In this document: positions 52,365 through 61,434 of the stretch, in pieces | Position numbering within the stretch: the stretch's first letter is position 1 | Layout: every line of letters starts with the position of its first letter | DNA from: Tamaricihabitans halophyticus | GTDB lineage: Bacteria; Actinomycetota; Actinomycetes; Mycobacteriales; Pseudonocardiaceae | Assembly: GCF_004340875.1 (NCBI RefSeq) | Contig: NZ_SLXQ01000010.1 | Span: 1 to 64,000 of the forward strand | Length of the DNA stretch: 64,000 nucleotides | Direction: 5' to 3' | The notes under the pieces: model-generated | The model's database searches: none | The model's input: only the letters and a program-made list of their open reading frames with translations | Told to the model about the DNA's origin: nothing | Position numbers and translations under genes: made by a program

Positions 52365-53165
52365 ATGAGCCAAACTCGACAGATCATCGATATCGAGGGC
52401 CGTGTTGCCGTCGTCACCGGCGCGGGCCAGGGCGTTGGCCGTCAGATTGCCCTGGACCTTGCCGCGCACGGCGCGGGCGCGGTGGTGGTGAACGATATCG
52501 ACGCCGCGCGCGCTCAGCGGGTCGCCGATGAGATCAGCGAGCAGGGCACCAAAGCCATGGGATTGCGCTGTGACGTATCGAATTTCGACGCGGTCGGCGA
52601 GATGTTCGCGACGATCCAGGAAGCCTACGGCCCGGTCGGCGTGTTGGTGAACAACGCCGGAAACCAGGGTGGGGACAAGGCGCCACCATCGCAACCGTTC
52701 TGGGAACAGGGGCCAGCCGAGTGGTACCCGTCGATCGGGGTGAACCTGCACGGCGTGCTCAACTGTGCCAGGTATGCGCTCGGGCAGATGGTGAACGCTT
52801 CGGGCGGCGGCCGAATCGTCACGGTCATTTCGGATGCGGGCAGGGTCGGCGAGATCAACGGACTCGAGGCGTATTCCGGAGCCAAGGCCGGCGCGGCCGG
52901 GCTTACCAGGGCACTGGCCCGGCTCGGCGGCAGGTACCAGGTCACCGCGAACTCCGTCGCGCTCGGCGCCACGCGTACGCCCGCGACCGAGGAGTACCTT
53001 GCTGACCCGGATATGCGGAAGCGGGTTCTCGGGCAGTACATGGTGCGCAGGGTCGGAGAGCCCACCGATGCCTCGGGCATGGTGGCTTTCCTGGCATCGG
53101 CCGCCGCCGGCTGGATCTCCGGGCAGACCATCCCGGTCAACGGCGGATACTCGGTGACGCTATGA
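52365..53165 (+). CDS. Short-chain dehydrogenase/reductase 1
   Basis: The 266-residue protein has the SDR cofactor motif VVTGAGQGVGRQIA, the NNAG strand, catalytic Ser in VISDAG, and Y-x-x-x-K in AYSGAKAG. The acidic ND after the second strand (VVVNDID) suggests NAD(H). In a beta-oxidation setting it would oxidise the 3-hydroxyacyl-CoA made by the crotonase. Its stop overlaps the start of the second SDR by four bases. Confidence 0.92.
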   Translation: MSQTRQIIDIEGRVAVVTGAGQGVGRQIALDLAAHGAGAVVVNDIDAARAQRVADEISEQGTKAMGLRCDVSNFDAVGEMFATIQEAYGPVGVLVNNAGNQGGDKAPPSQPFWEQGPAEWYPSIGVNLHGVLNCARYALGQMVNASGGGRIVTVISDAGRVGEINGLEAYSGAKAGAAGLTRALARLGGRYQVTANSVALGATRTPATEEYLADPDMRKRVLGQYMVRRVGEPTDASGMVAFLASAAAGWISGQTIPVNGGYSVTL

Positions 53166-53965
53166 CCGGTGACGCCACCGATTTCACCGCGGAACTGTTT
53201 GGCATCGCGGGCAAGACCGCCGTGGTGACCGGTGGTACCAGCGGGATCGGCCTGATGATCGCCGAAGGGTTGGTCCGTGCCGGTGCCACGGTGCTGGTCT
53301 CCTCGCGCAAACCGAAGGCGTGCGCGGATACCGCCGAGCTGCTCAGCGAGTTCGGTAGGTGCACTGGTGTGCCCGCGGATGTGGCCACCCCCGCCGGCGC
53401 GGAGACGTTGCGCGAAGCCGTGGACGAGCGGTTCGGCGGCCAGCTGGACATCCTGGTGAACAACGCGGGCGCGACCTGGGGAGCTCCGCTGGAGGAATTC
53501 CCGGACGCGGCGTGGGACAAGCTGGTGAACCTCAACCTCAGCGGCGTGTTCCGGCTGACCGTGGCGCTGCTGCCGGCCTTGCGGAAGGCGGGCAGCGCAC
53601 CGGATCCAGCGCGGGTCATCAACATCGGATCGATCGCCGGGATGCGGGTGCCGGCGATGCAGAACTATGCGTACAGCTCGACCAAGGCGGCCGTGCATAT
53701 GTTGACGCGGCATCTGGCCAGTGAGCTCACCACGGACCACGTGACCGTCAACGCGCTCGCGCCCGGCTATTTCGAGAGCCGGATGAGTGCCTTCGTTTTC
53801 GAGGATCCCGAGGCGAAGCAGGCGCTCGATGCGTCGATCCCGATGGGCAGGACGGGCGCCGCCATGGATATCGCCGGTGTCGTGCAGTTCCTGTCCGCGC
53901 GGGCGGGTGCCTACCTGACGGGGGCGGTTATCCCGGTGGACGGGGGTATCGTCGACTGCACCTGA
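53162..53965 (+). CDS. Short-chain dehydrogenase/reductase 2
   Basis: The 267-residue protein has VVTGGTSGIGLMIAEG, NNAGATWG, a Ser in NIGSIAGM, and Y-x-x-x-K in YAYSSTKAAV. Basic residues after strand 2 (SSRKPKAC) favour NADP(H), in contrast to the preceding SDR, which suggests two different redox steps. It is the last gene of the operon; 18 bp separate it from the convergent PucR regulator. Confidence 0.92.
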   Translation: MTGDATDFTAELFGIAGKTAVVTGGTSGIGLMIAEGLVRAGATVLVSSRKPKACADTAELLSEFGRCTGVPADVATPAGAETLREAVDERFGGQLDILVNNAGATWGAPLEEFPDAAWDKLVNLNLSGVFRLTVALLPALRKAGSAPDPARVINIGSIAGMRVPAMQNYAYSSTKAAVHMLTRHLASELTTDHVTVNALAPGYFESRMSAFVFEDPEAKQALDASIPMGRTGAAMDIAGVVQFLSARAGAYLTGAVIPVDGGIVDCT

Positions 53966-53983
53966 GTTGGCCGGAAGCGGGCT

Positions 53984-55240
53984 CTATGGTGGGTCACCAC
54001 TGAACGGTGCCAGTTCCACCGCGACGCGTAACGCGAGGCTTCCCGGATCGACGGGTCGGCCGAGGATTTCCTCGATCCGCTCGACTCGCTTGATCACCGT
54101 GTTCGGGTGTACGTGCAGGCGCCGTGCGGTTTTCGTTGGGCTGGCGAGCTCTTCGAGGTATACGGCAAGGGTGCGGAGCAGCCGGTGCGCGGACTCGTCG
54201 GAGCTGGCCAGTCTGCCCAGCTGGCGGTGCACGAACGCGTTGGCCGCGACGAGGTCGCGGGAGGCGAGTGAGGCGACGGCGATGTCGTCGAAGAGCACCG
54301 GCTTGTTAATGGCGGTGAGCCCGACGGCCACGCTGACCCTGCGGGCTTCCAGCGCTTCCAGATGGCTGGCGCGAAAACCGTCCACGCCTTGCTGTGGCGC
54401 GCCGAGCGCGAGGTGAATGCCGTCCGGCAGGGTTTCCTCACGAAGGGCCGTATGCCAGGCGTCCCCGCTGGAGATCCAGCCGAACAGGCTGCGTTCGCCA
54501 TTCGGCACGGCGAGGTGCTGACGAGGGCGTAGCCGTTCGAACAGTCGCGTGGTGACACTGTCCAGCCTGTCCAGTTCGGACAGCGCGTCCACCCAGGCGA
54601 TATAGCCGACATGGCTGGTGTTGAACTCGTACCCGAGGGTCGATTCGGCTTCGGTGACGGGAATCGAGCCGGCGAGTAGGGCGGCGATGACTTCCGCGCG
54701 CCGGGACATGCTTCGCCGTTCAATCAGGGCTCGTTCGCTGGCGTAGGCCGTCGCGGTCGCCTTGGTCGCGGTCTGGAAGTAGGCGAACAGGTGCGCCGAG
54801 GCTAGTTCGAGTACTTCGGCTCGATGTTCCGGGGCAAGCTGATAGGGGCCGTCCCGCAATGCCGCGGCCAGCCTCCGCCACAGCCCGGCGTGCACGATCT
54901 CGAAAGCACGCAGTAGTGCGGTCAGGGGTGGCATGTCCTGGCGGGCAAGCGCCCTGGCGTGTCGATCGATCAGCGGGGGCATGGCGATCTGCCCGCCCCG
55001 CGGCGACTGGCCGACGCAGTTGACGAGGCTGACCAGGTGTACCCGGACAGCCAGCCGGATCGCCGCTCGTGGGTCCTCCCGCGCGATGGCCAGCTCGGGG
55101 ACCTCGGCGAGTTCACCGTCCACCAGGGAGTCGAGTACCTCGTCGAGTTCCGTGTTCAGCCAACGGACCAGCCAACCGAGTGGCTGCTCCGTGAGATCCG
55201 CGTGCCCAGGCGGTTGCTCGGGCGTGCTGAACGTCGCCAT
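53984..55240 (-). CDS. PucR/CdaR family transcriptional regulator
   Basis: The 418-residue protein has a helical N-terminal region (about 20-180), a GGDEF-like CdaR middle domain, and a C-terminal PucR helix-turn-helix, LLRTLAVYLEELASPTKTAR then LHVHPNTVIKRVERIEEILGR near residues 350-400. It is convergent with the five-gene CoA-thioester operon and probably regulates it, with the acid or its CoA ester as signal. The palindrome at 48733-48755 is a candidate target. Confidence 0.88.
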   Translation of the reverse strand: MATFSTPEQPPGHADLTEQPLGWLVRWLNTELDEVLDSLVDGELAEVPELAIAREDPRAAIRLAVRVHLVSLVNCVGQSPRGGQIAMPPLIDRHARALARQDMPPLTALLRAFEIVHAGLWRRLAAALRDGPYQLAPEHRAEVLELASAHLFAYFQTATKATATAYASERALIERRSMSRRAEVIAALLAGSIPVTEAESTLGYEFNTSHVGYIAWVDALSELDRLDSVTTRLFERLRPRQHLAVPNGERSLFGWISSGDAWHTALREETLPDGIHLALGAPQQGVDGFRASHLEALEARRVSVAVGLTAINKPVLFDDIAVASLASRDLVAANAFVHRQLGRLASSDESAHRLLRTLAVYLEELASPTKTARRLHVHPNTVIKRVERIEEILGRPVDPGSLALRVAVELAPFSGDPP

Positions 55241-55299
55241 GGCCGGATTCTAGACCGGGCGAGCCCAGTAGACCGCATCCTTGCGGATATCGCGGTTGC

Positions 55300-57789
55300 T
55301 CAGAGACGGGGGTCGACCGGTTCGGACTCCAGGGCCAGTACCGCGAAGACCGGTTCGTGTACCCGCCACAGTGGCTCCGCGGCCACGAACCGGGAGAGCG
55401 ATTCGATACCGAGGGCATACTCGCGCAGTGCCAGCGACCGTTTCCGGCCAAGGGAACGCTGGCGCAGCCGGTCCAGATGCCGTGGCTCGGTGTAGTCCGG
55501 TCCGTAGACGATCCGCAGGTACTCGCGACCACGGCATTTCACCCCTGGCTGGACCAGCTTTCCGGCCACGGGCTCGGCCGGTTTGACCACCATGCCCTCG
55601 CCGCCGGCTTCGGTGAGTTCAGTCCACCAGTCGATGCCAGCCGCCACCGATGCTTCGTCGGCAAGATCCACCCGCAGCCTTCGGGTCGACCGCAGCAGTG
55701 CGGGATCCGCCGCGACGAAGCGGTCCAAGAGCGCGCTGTGCCAGTCCCTCGGCTTGGTCGCATGGACCTGGCCTTCTGCCGCGAGCACGGTGAACGGAGC
55801 AAGCGAGATCCCCTCCAGACCGTCCACCGGCCAGCAGTACCGCCCGTAGGCCGCCACGTAGCCGCGCGCGTTCGACAACCGGCTTCGCTGTTCGGCCAGC
55901 AGACCGGTGAGGTCTACGCCGCGTGCGGTCGCTTGCTCGAGGGCGGAGATCGCGGCCGGCAGCGCCGAGGTCGCCGCCGCGCCGACCGGGGCGTACTGCC
56001 GCTTGAGTAGTTCGTCCGCCTTCGCTGACCACGGCAACAGTTCAGCGTCCAGCACAACCCAGTCACTGTCCAACGTGGACCACAAGTCAGCCGCGTTCGC
56101 CGCCGCGCGTAGCCGGTCAAGGAAACCGTTCCGCTCGTGGAAGAACGCACGGCCGGTGCGGGTGTACACGGCGCCGGCCGCGCCGTCCAGAGCGCCGAAC
56201 CGGCGCCGGCCGACCTCCTGATCGCGACACAGCACCACGACAGCGCGGGAACCCATGTGCTTCTCTTCGCACACCACGGCCGGCACGCCGTCGGAGCGGT
56301 AGGCGTTGAACGCTTCCCTGGGATGCTCCAGCATCCCATCCATAGTGGACGTCGCGCACGGCGCCATCGTCGGTGGTAGATATGGCAACCACTGCGGCGC
56401 GATCGCGAACCGGCTCATCACTTCGAGCGCGCCAGCGGCATTCTCCTCGCGGATCTTGAGTTTGCCCATCAGCCGCGTGTCCACATGCCGGGCGCCGAGC
56501 ACATCGTCGATGCGCAGGACATCCGGCGCGCGGGTCGGCGTTTCGAGCGGTTTTGCCGGCTCGTAGTACATCCGCTCAGCGGGTACCGAGACCAGTTCCT
56601 TGGCCGGCCAACGCATCGCCGTGAGTGCGCCGCCGAACACACAGCCGGTATCCAGGCAGATGGTGTTGTTCACCCATTCCGCCTCTGGCACCGGTGTATG
56701 GCCGTAAACCACGGTCGCCGCTCCCCGGTAGTCGTCCGCCCACGGGTAGCGCACCGGCAAGCCGTACTCGTCGGTTTCCCCGCTCGTCTCGCCATAGAGG
56801 CAGAAGGAGCGCACCCGGGCAGAGGCGCGGCCGTGGTATTCCTCCTTCAGCCCGGCATGCGCGACAACGAGCTGGCCGCCGTCCAGCCGGTAGTGGCTGA
56901 CCAGCCCGTACATGAACTCGCGGGCCGCCGTGCGAAACTCCTCGGATTCCTCGGAAAGTTGCGCCAGCGATTCGGCGAGTCCGTGCGAGACCTTGACATT
57001 CTTGCCACCCAGCGCGCGAACAAGCTTGTGCTCGTGGTTACCCGATACGCACAACGCGTTGCCCGCGTTGACCATTCCCATCACCAGGCGCAGTACCCCT
57101 GGAGTGTCCGGGCCGCGATCGACCAGATCGCCGACGAACACGGCGGTACGGCCCTCCGGGTGATACGCCGTATCGGGGCTGACCACGTATCCCAGCTTGG
57201 TCAACAAGGACACCAGTTCGGCGTGGCAGCCGTGCACATCGCCAATGATGTCGAACGGGCCAGTCAGTTCCCGTTTGTCGTTGTAGGCCCTCTCGTACTC
57301 GATGGACACACTGTCCTCTGGAGACAGTACGTGGACCTTGCGGAACCCTTCCTTGGCGAGGTGCCGGATGGACCTGCGCAGCGCGTCGTGCTGCCGGCGG
57401 ATTACATGCTCGGGCAGGTCGCGGTGGCCCTTGTTCCGTTCCCGCAGTGTCCCCAGCGGGACATCCAGGACGACCGCGACCGGCAACACATCGTGTTCCC
57501 TGGCGAGCGTGACAAGTTTCGCGCGGTCATCGCGCTGCACATGCGTGGCGTCGACAACGGTGAGCCGGCCGGCGCGTAGCCGGGTTCCCGCAACGTAGTG
57601 CAGCGCGTCGAACGCGTCGCTGGTCGCCGACTGGTCGTTCTCGTCGTCGGCGACCATGGCGCGAAACGCATCAGAGGACAGGATCTGGGTCGCGGCGAAA
57701 TGCTCGCGGGCGAAGCTCGACTTCCCGGAGCCGGTGACGCCGACCAGCGCGACGAGGCTCAGGTCGGGGATGGCGATGCGCTTGGTCAT
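55300..57789 (-). CDS. pnkp: Polynucleotide kinase-phosphatase with RNA ligase domain
   Basis: The 829-residue protein has the three modules of bacterial Pnkp. A 5'-kinase (about 1-170) has P-loop VGVTGSGKSSFAREHF. A metallophosphatase (about 175-430) has DIIGDVHGCHAEL, GDLVDRG and GNHEHKL. The C-terminal adenylyltransferase (about 440-829) has nucleotidyl lysine K510 in CEEKHMGSRAVV and further motifs ending in EGMVVKPAEP. With Hen1 it repairs RNAs cut by ribotoxins, healing and sealing 2',3'-cyclic phosphate ends. Its start overlaps the hen1 stop by four bases, the standard arrangement. Confidence 0.95.
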   Translation of the reverse strand: MTKRIAIPDLSLVALVGVTGSGKSSFAREHFAATQILSSDAFRAMVADDENDQSATSDAFDALHYVAGTRLRAGRLTVVDATHVQRDDRAKLVTLAREHDVLPVAVVLDVPLGTLRERNKGHRDLPEHVIRRQHDALRRSIRHLAKEGFRKVHVLSPEDSVSIEYERAYNDKRELTGPFDIIGDVHGCHAELVSLLTKLGYVVSPDTAYHPEGRTAVFVGDLVDRGPDTPGVLRLVMGMVNAGNALCVSGNHEHKLVRALGGKNVKVSHGLAESLAQLSEESEEFRTAAREFMYGLVSHYRLDGGQLVVAHAGLKEEYHGRASARVRSFCLYGETSGETDEYGLPVRYPWADDYRGAATVVYGHTPVPEAEWVNNTICLDTGCVFGGALTAMRWPAKELVSVPAERMYYEPAKPLETPTRAPDVLRIDDVLGARHVDTRLMGKLKIREENAAGALEVMSRFAIAPQWLPYLPPTMAPCATSTMDGMLEHPREAFNAYRSDGVPAVVCEEKHMGSRAVVVLCRDQEVGRRRFGALDGAAGAVYTRTGRAFFHERNGFLDRLRAAANAADLWSTLDSDWVVLDAELLPWSAKADELLKRQYAPVGAAATSALPAAISALEQATARGVDLTGLLAEQRSRLSNARGYVAAYGRYCWPVDGLEGISLAPFTVLAAEGQVHATKPRDWHSALLDRFVAADPALLRSTRRLRVDLADEASVAAGIDWWTELTEAGGEGMVVKPAEPVAGKLVQPGVKCRGREYLRIVYGPDYTEPRHLDRLRQRSLGRKRSLALREYALGIESLSRFVAAEPLWRVHEPVFAVLALESEPVDPRL

Positions 57790-59144
57790 GCGGCCCTCCT
57801 GGTGAATACCGCGAGCTGGGTCGGCGAGCCGACTTCGGGGTCAACGGGTCCAATCGGCACATGTCGTACGTCGTAGCCGTGCGTCGCGCAGATGTCGTCC
57901 GCCCACGAGCCCAGCTCCGCGCGGGTCCACTCGAAGCGATGATCCGGGTGTCGAAGGTGGCCTGCTGGCAGCGATTCCCACCGGACGTTGTACTCCGAAT
58001 TGGGAGTCGTCACGAGCACGTGTCGTGGCGCGGCTGCACCGAAAACTGTTGCCGCGAGCGCGGGAAGTCGAGGTAGGTCGATATGTTCGACTACTTCGGA
58101 CAGTACGATCGCGTCGAAATCGGCGATCCGTGGGTCCGCGTAGCTCACCGAGCCCTGGTGCAGACTCACTCGCTCACGCTGCCGATCGGCGAATCGTTCG
58201 ACCTGCCGCGCGGCCGAACGCAGTTGGCCGGCTGCGACCTCCACGCCAACGATCTCGGTGAAGGTGGGCTCGGCAACCAGTTCGTGCAGCAACTTTCCTT
58301 CGCCGCAACCCATATCCACGACACGGTGTGCGCCGATGGCGCGTAGCTCGTCTACAATGGTCGCGCGCCGTTGTTGCGCGAGTGACCGTTCCCGCGCGGG
58401 CGGCTCCGCGTGTTCGGCATCCTCGGCTGGCCGATCGTCGAGTTCGGTCAACCGCTCGAGTGCCTCTGCGGCATAGCGGCCCTGGTGCGCGAGGTAGCGG
58501 GTGGTGATCAGTTCGCGATCCGGATGCGTCGCGAGCCAGTTCGCGCCGACCCGCAGTAGTTTGTCGATCTCGTCGGCAACAACCCAGTAGTGCTTCCCGT
58601 CATCGAGCACGGGCAGCAGCACATACAGCTGCGCGAGTGCGTCCGAGAGGCGAAGCGTGCCGGTCAACCGCAGGTCGGCGTACGGGCTCTCGCCCCAGTC
58701 AGCGAAGCTGGGATCGAGCTGTTGGCTGGTGACGGCCACGGTCCAGCCCAGCGGCGTGAACAGCCGCTCGGCCAGCGCCGAGGGGCAACAGGGTAGGTGA
58801 ATTTCCAGCGGGATCGGGGTTTCCGCCAGTTCGGGCCGAGCATCGCAGCGACCGCGCAGCGCGGTGCCGAACACCTTGCCGATAGCGACAGCCAGCAGCG
58901 ACGAGGCGGCGTACGGGCGATCGTTGACATACTGACCGAGCGTGTTACCTGCTTTGCGGACAAGCCCGATCGGGTCGACGTCCAGCAAGAGGGTCGCCGT
59001 GCAGCGTTGCGCGGACGCCTCGGGGTAGAAGACGTGCGCGGTGCCGGTGGATACCTCGAACCGTTGCGCGCGGTCCGGGTGCTTGTGCAGGAGGTATCCG
59101 AGATCGGTCGCGGGCTGGTGCGTCGTCGTGATGCTGACAAGCAT
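57786..59144 (-). CDS. hen1: 3'-terminal RNA ribose 2'-O-methyltransferase Hen1
   Basis: The 452-residue protein has an N-terminal half (about 1-230) that activates the Pnkp ligase and a C-terminal methyltransferase. The latter has RVVDMGCGEGKLLHEL (SAM loop), and the Mn2+-binding E-x-x-E-H in LSEVVEHIDLPRL. Hen1 methylates the repaired 3' ribose so that the junction cannot be cut again by the same ribotoxin. The gene is directly upstream of pnkp on the same strand with a four-base overlap. The ATG or a GTG nearby starts the protein; MLVSITTTHQPATDLGYLL matches known N-termini. Confidence 0.95.
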   Translation of the reverse strand: MLVSITTTHQPATDLGYLLHKHPDRAQRFEVSTGTAHVFYPEASAQRCTATLLLDVDPIGLVRKAGNTLGQYVNDRPYAASSLLAVAIGKVFGTALRGRCDARPELAETPIPLEIHLPCCPSALAERLFTPLGWTVAVTSQQLDPSFADWGESPYADLRLTGTLRLSDALAQLYVLLPVLDDGKHYWVVADEIDKLLRVGANWLATHPDRELITTRYLAHQGRYAAEALERLTELDDRPAEDAEHAEPPARERSLAQQRRATIVDELRAIGAHRVVDMGCGEGKLLHELVAEPTFTEIVGVEVAAGQLRSAARQVERFADRQRERVSLHQGSVSYADPRIADFDAIVLSEVVEHIDLPRLPALAATVFGAAAPRHVLVTTPNSEYNVRWESLPAGHLRHPDHRFEWTRAELGSWADDICATHGYDVRHVPIGPVDPEVGSPTQLAVFTRRAA

Positions 59145-59213
59145 GACGACGAGTATCCCGTAGCCCGCAATTGGTTTGGCGTGAGGTGGGGTGCGTGCCG
59201 ACGACGGCGACCG

Positions 59214-60026
59214 TCAGATCGTGGTGCCGATCATGGTGGCGGTGGACAGTCCGAGCAGCGCCACATAGCTCCACGCGTAGGGTCGGTCGGGTATGCGCGG
59301 CGGGCGCCGCCGCAGTATCACGATCACCGGTAGCGCGCCGGCGAGCAGCGCGGCAGCCGAGCCGAGATCCACCGCACCGACCAGTGCGATGCCGCCATTG
59401 CCCGCGATATCCGGGCGCTGGGCAAGAAACACCAGGAACGCGGGGACCGCGATGGCAAGGGTTAACGGGTTGGCGAGTGTGGTCGCGACCCGCATGGGCT
59501 GGCCAGCTCGGCGCAGCAGCGGCACTGTCATCACGCTGCCGCCCACGCCAAGAAACGCCGCGATCGTGCCGATCGGCAGCCCAGCCACGGTGCCGATGGC
59601 CATTCCGCCCGGTGTGCGGTCGGCGGCGGTTGCCGGGCGCAGGAATCCAGGTCGGGCGAGAACGTCCACGATGGTTCCGAGCATGTAGCAGACGAAGCTC
59701 CAAGTGATCAGCGCGGCAGGGGCGAGTTGTGCCGCACTCGCGCCGATCGCGCCGCCGAGCCCAAGCAGTCCGAGAAGTCCCGTCCTGCCGCGTAGCAGCG
59801 CAAGTATCTGGCGGTCGGTCGCGGCGGTGGCCACCAGCGCGTTGACGATCATGACAGCGCTCGAGGTGGCGACGGCGATATGCGCGACGTCAGAGCCGGT
59901 GGCGCCGTGCACCGCGACGATCGCGGGTACGGTCACGAATCCACCGCCGAAGCCGAAGAGCACCGTCGTCGTACCGGATAGCAGCCCGACAGCGAACAAG
60001 AGCAGCAGTTCACCCACGAGCATCAA
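59214..60026 (-). CDS. TSUP (TauE/SafE) family permease, second copy
   Basis: The 270-residue protein has about eight membrane segments and the repeated TSUP glycine elements, SGTTTVLFGFGGGFVTVP near residue 17 and FLGVGGSVMTVPLLRRAG near 158. Transported anion unknown. It differs in length and signature from the copy at 9010-9912. It is divergent from an AraC-type regulator only 31-76 bp away that may control it. Confidence 0.87.
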   Translation of the reverse strand: MMLVGELLLLFAVGLLSGTTTVLFGFGGGFVTVPAIVAVHGATGSDVAHIAVATSSAVMIVNALVATAATDRQILALLRGRTGLLGLLGLGGAIGASAAQLAPAALITWSFVCYMLGTIVDVLARPGFLRPATAADRTPGGMAIGTVAGLPIGTIAAFLGVGGSVMTVPLLRRAGQPMRVATTLANPLTLAIAVPAFLVFLAQRPDIAGNGGIALVGAVDLGSAAALLAGALPVIVILRRRPPRIPDRPYAWSYVALLGLSTATMIGTTI

Positions 60027-60057
60027 TTCCAGCGGCTGACTAGCTGGCAGACAATCG

Positions 60058-60864
60058 ATGTTCCGCCAAGATATTTCGAGAGTTGGTCAGTATCCTGGCC
60101 ATGTGCGGAACGTGTCCTATGAGTGTTATGACCGGGTACCGAGGGACGTGCTGCCGATCGGAACCGACTACGAACCCGGCTACCTGCTGGACTGGCATAC
60201 CCACCGCAGGGCGCAGTTTCTGTACAGCGCGACCGGCAGCATGATCGCCGAAACCGAGGACGGCACCTGGACCGTGCCGAGCGACCGGGCGGTACTCATC
60301 CCGGCGGGTACCCGGCACCGCATCCGCATGCTGGAGGCGAGCACCCGCAGCCTCTACATCGAGCCGTCCGCCGTGCCGTGGTGGCCGCGCGTATGCACCG
60401 TCGTCGATGTCACCCCGCTGTTGCGCGAACTGCTGCTGGTCGCCGTCGACTTCGGACCGGACTATGACCTTGCGGGGCGGGCTGGCGCCGTTGCTCAGCT
60501 GCTGCTGTTCGAGCTCGCGGGGCTGGCGCCGCTGCCGCTACACATCGGGCTGCCCGCGACACCGGAGCTCGGCGCGCTGTGCCGGGAATACCTCGCGCAT
60601 CCGGAACCGGGTGTCACGAACGCGGACTGGGCACGGCGGCTCGCGCTCAGCGAGCGCGGGCTCGCCAGGCGCTTCCACCTCGAACTGGGCATGAGCCCTG
60701 CGGCCTGGCGGGTGCGCGCTCGGCTCATCGCCGCCGTCCCGCTGTTGCGCGCGCATCCGATCGCCCGCGTCGCTGGCGAACTCGGTTACGCCTCACCAGC
60801 GGGGTTTACCGCGGCATTCAGCCGGGTCTTTGGCCTGCCGCCCTCGGCGCTGCACGGCAGGTGA
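60058..60864 (+). CDS. AraC family regulator with N-terminal cupin sensor
   Basis: The 268-residue protein has a cupin-type sensor (about 30-115) with LLDWHTHRRAQFLYS and VLIPAGTRHRIRM, and a C-terminal AraC helix-turn-helix with WARRLALSERGLARRFHLEL and IARVAGELGYASPAGFTAAF (about 185-265). A GTG at 60103 is an equally good start because homology begins there and neither start has a strong ribosome binding site. This type often senses an aromatic or sugar-like ligand through the cupin. The divergent TSUP gene is the likely target. Confidence 0.9.
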   Translation: MFRQDISRVGQYPGHVRNVSYECYDRVPRDVLPIGTDYEPGYLLDWHTHRRAQFLYSATGSMIAETEDGTWTVPSDRAVLIPAGTRHRIRMLEASTRSLYIEPSAVPWWPRVCTVVDVTPLLRELLLVAVDFGPDYDLAGRAGAVAQLLLFELAGLAPLPLHIGLPATPELGALCREYLAHPEPGVTNADWARRLALSERGLARRFHLELGMSPAAWRVRARLIAAVPLLRAHPIARVAGELGYASPAGFTAAFSRVFGLPPSALHGR

Positions 60865-60963
60865 GCGTCGACCGGCCGTCGGGTGATGATCAGGAATCGA
60901 GAAGTCCAGCGCCGCCTTCCGGGTTAGCGTGGCAGTACCTCGATAGCGAAGGAGTGCGACACG

Positions 60964-61425
60964 ATGGCTGCGGGAAAGTCCGGTGACAAGGCGGCACCGG
61001 GGTTCAACGAGCAGGAGCGCGCCGCGATGAAGGCGCGTGCGGCTGAGGTGAAGGCCGAAGCGCGTGGCGGCAAGGGGGCAAAGAAGGCCGCGGCCGATGA
61101 AGCCGCGATGCTGGCGAAGATCGCCGAGATGTCCGAACCGGACCGGCAGCTGGCCGAGCGGGTACACGCCGTGGTCACCGCGGCGGCGCCGGATCTCGCA
61201 CCGAAACTCTGGTACGGCCAGCCAGCGTGGGCCAAGGCGGGAAAGGTGCTGTGCTTCTTCCGGAGTGGGCAGGTGGACAAGGAACGTTATTCGACCTTCG
61301 GGTTCAGCACCGAGGCCGAGCTCGACGAGGACAGTGGCCTGTGGGCAACCTCGTTCGCGCTCACCGAACTCAGCTCGGCAGGCGAGAAGACGATCACGAA
61401 GTTGGTGCGCAAGGCCGTGGGCTGA
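60964..61425 (+). CDS. DUF1801/YdhG-like protein
   Basis: The 153-residue protein starts with a lysine- and alanine-rich, probably disordered segment (to about residue 55), followed by a DUF1801 domain with LAPKLWYGQPAWAKAGKVLCFF. Proteins of this domain include the frataxin-like B. subtilis Fra (YdhG), proposed to bind iron. Function here is not known. It stands alone, convergent with the two-component system. Confidence 0.82.
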   Translation: MAAGKSGDKAAPGFNEQERAAMKARAAEVKAEARGGKGAKKAAADEAAMLAKIAEMSEPDRQLAERVHAVVTAAAPDLAPKLWYGQPAWAKAGKVLCFFRSGQVDKERYSTFGFSTEAELDEDSGLWATSFALTELSSAGEKTITKLVRKAVG

Positions 61426-61434
61426 GGTCTCGGG

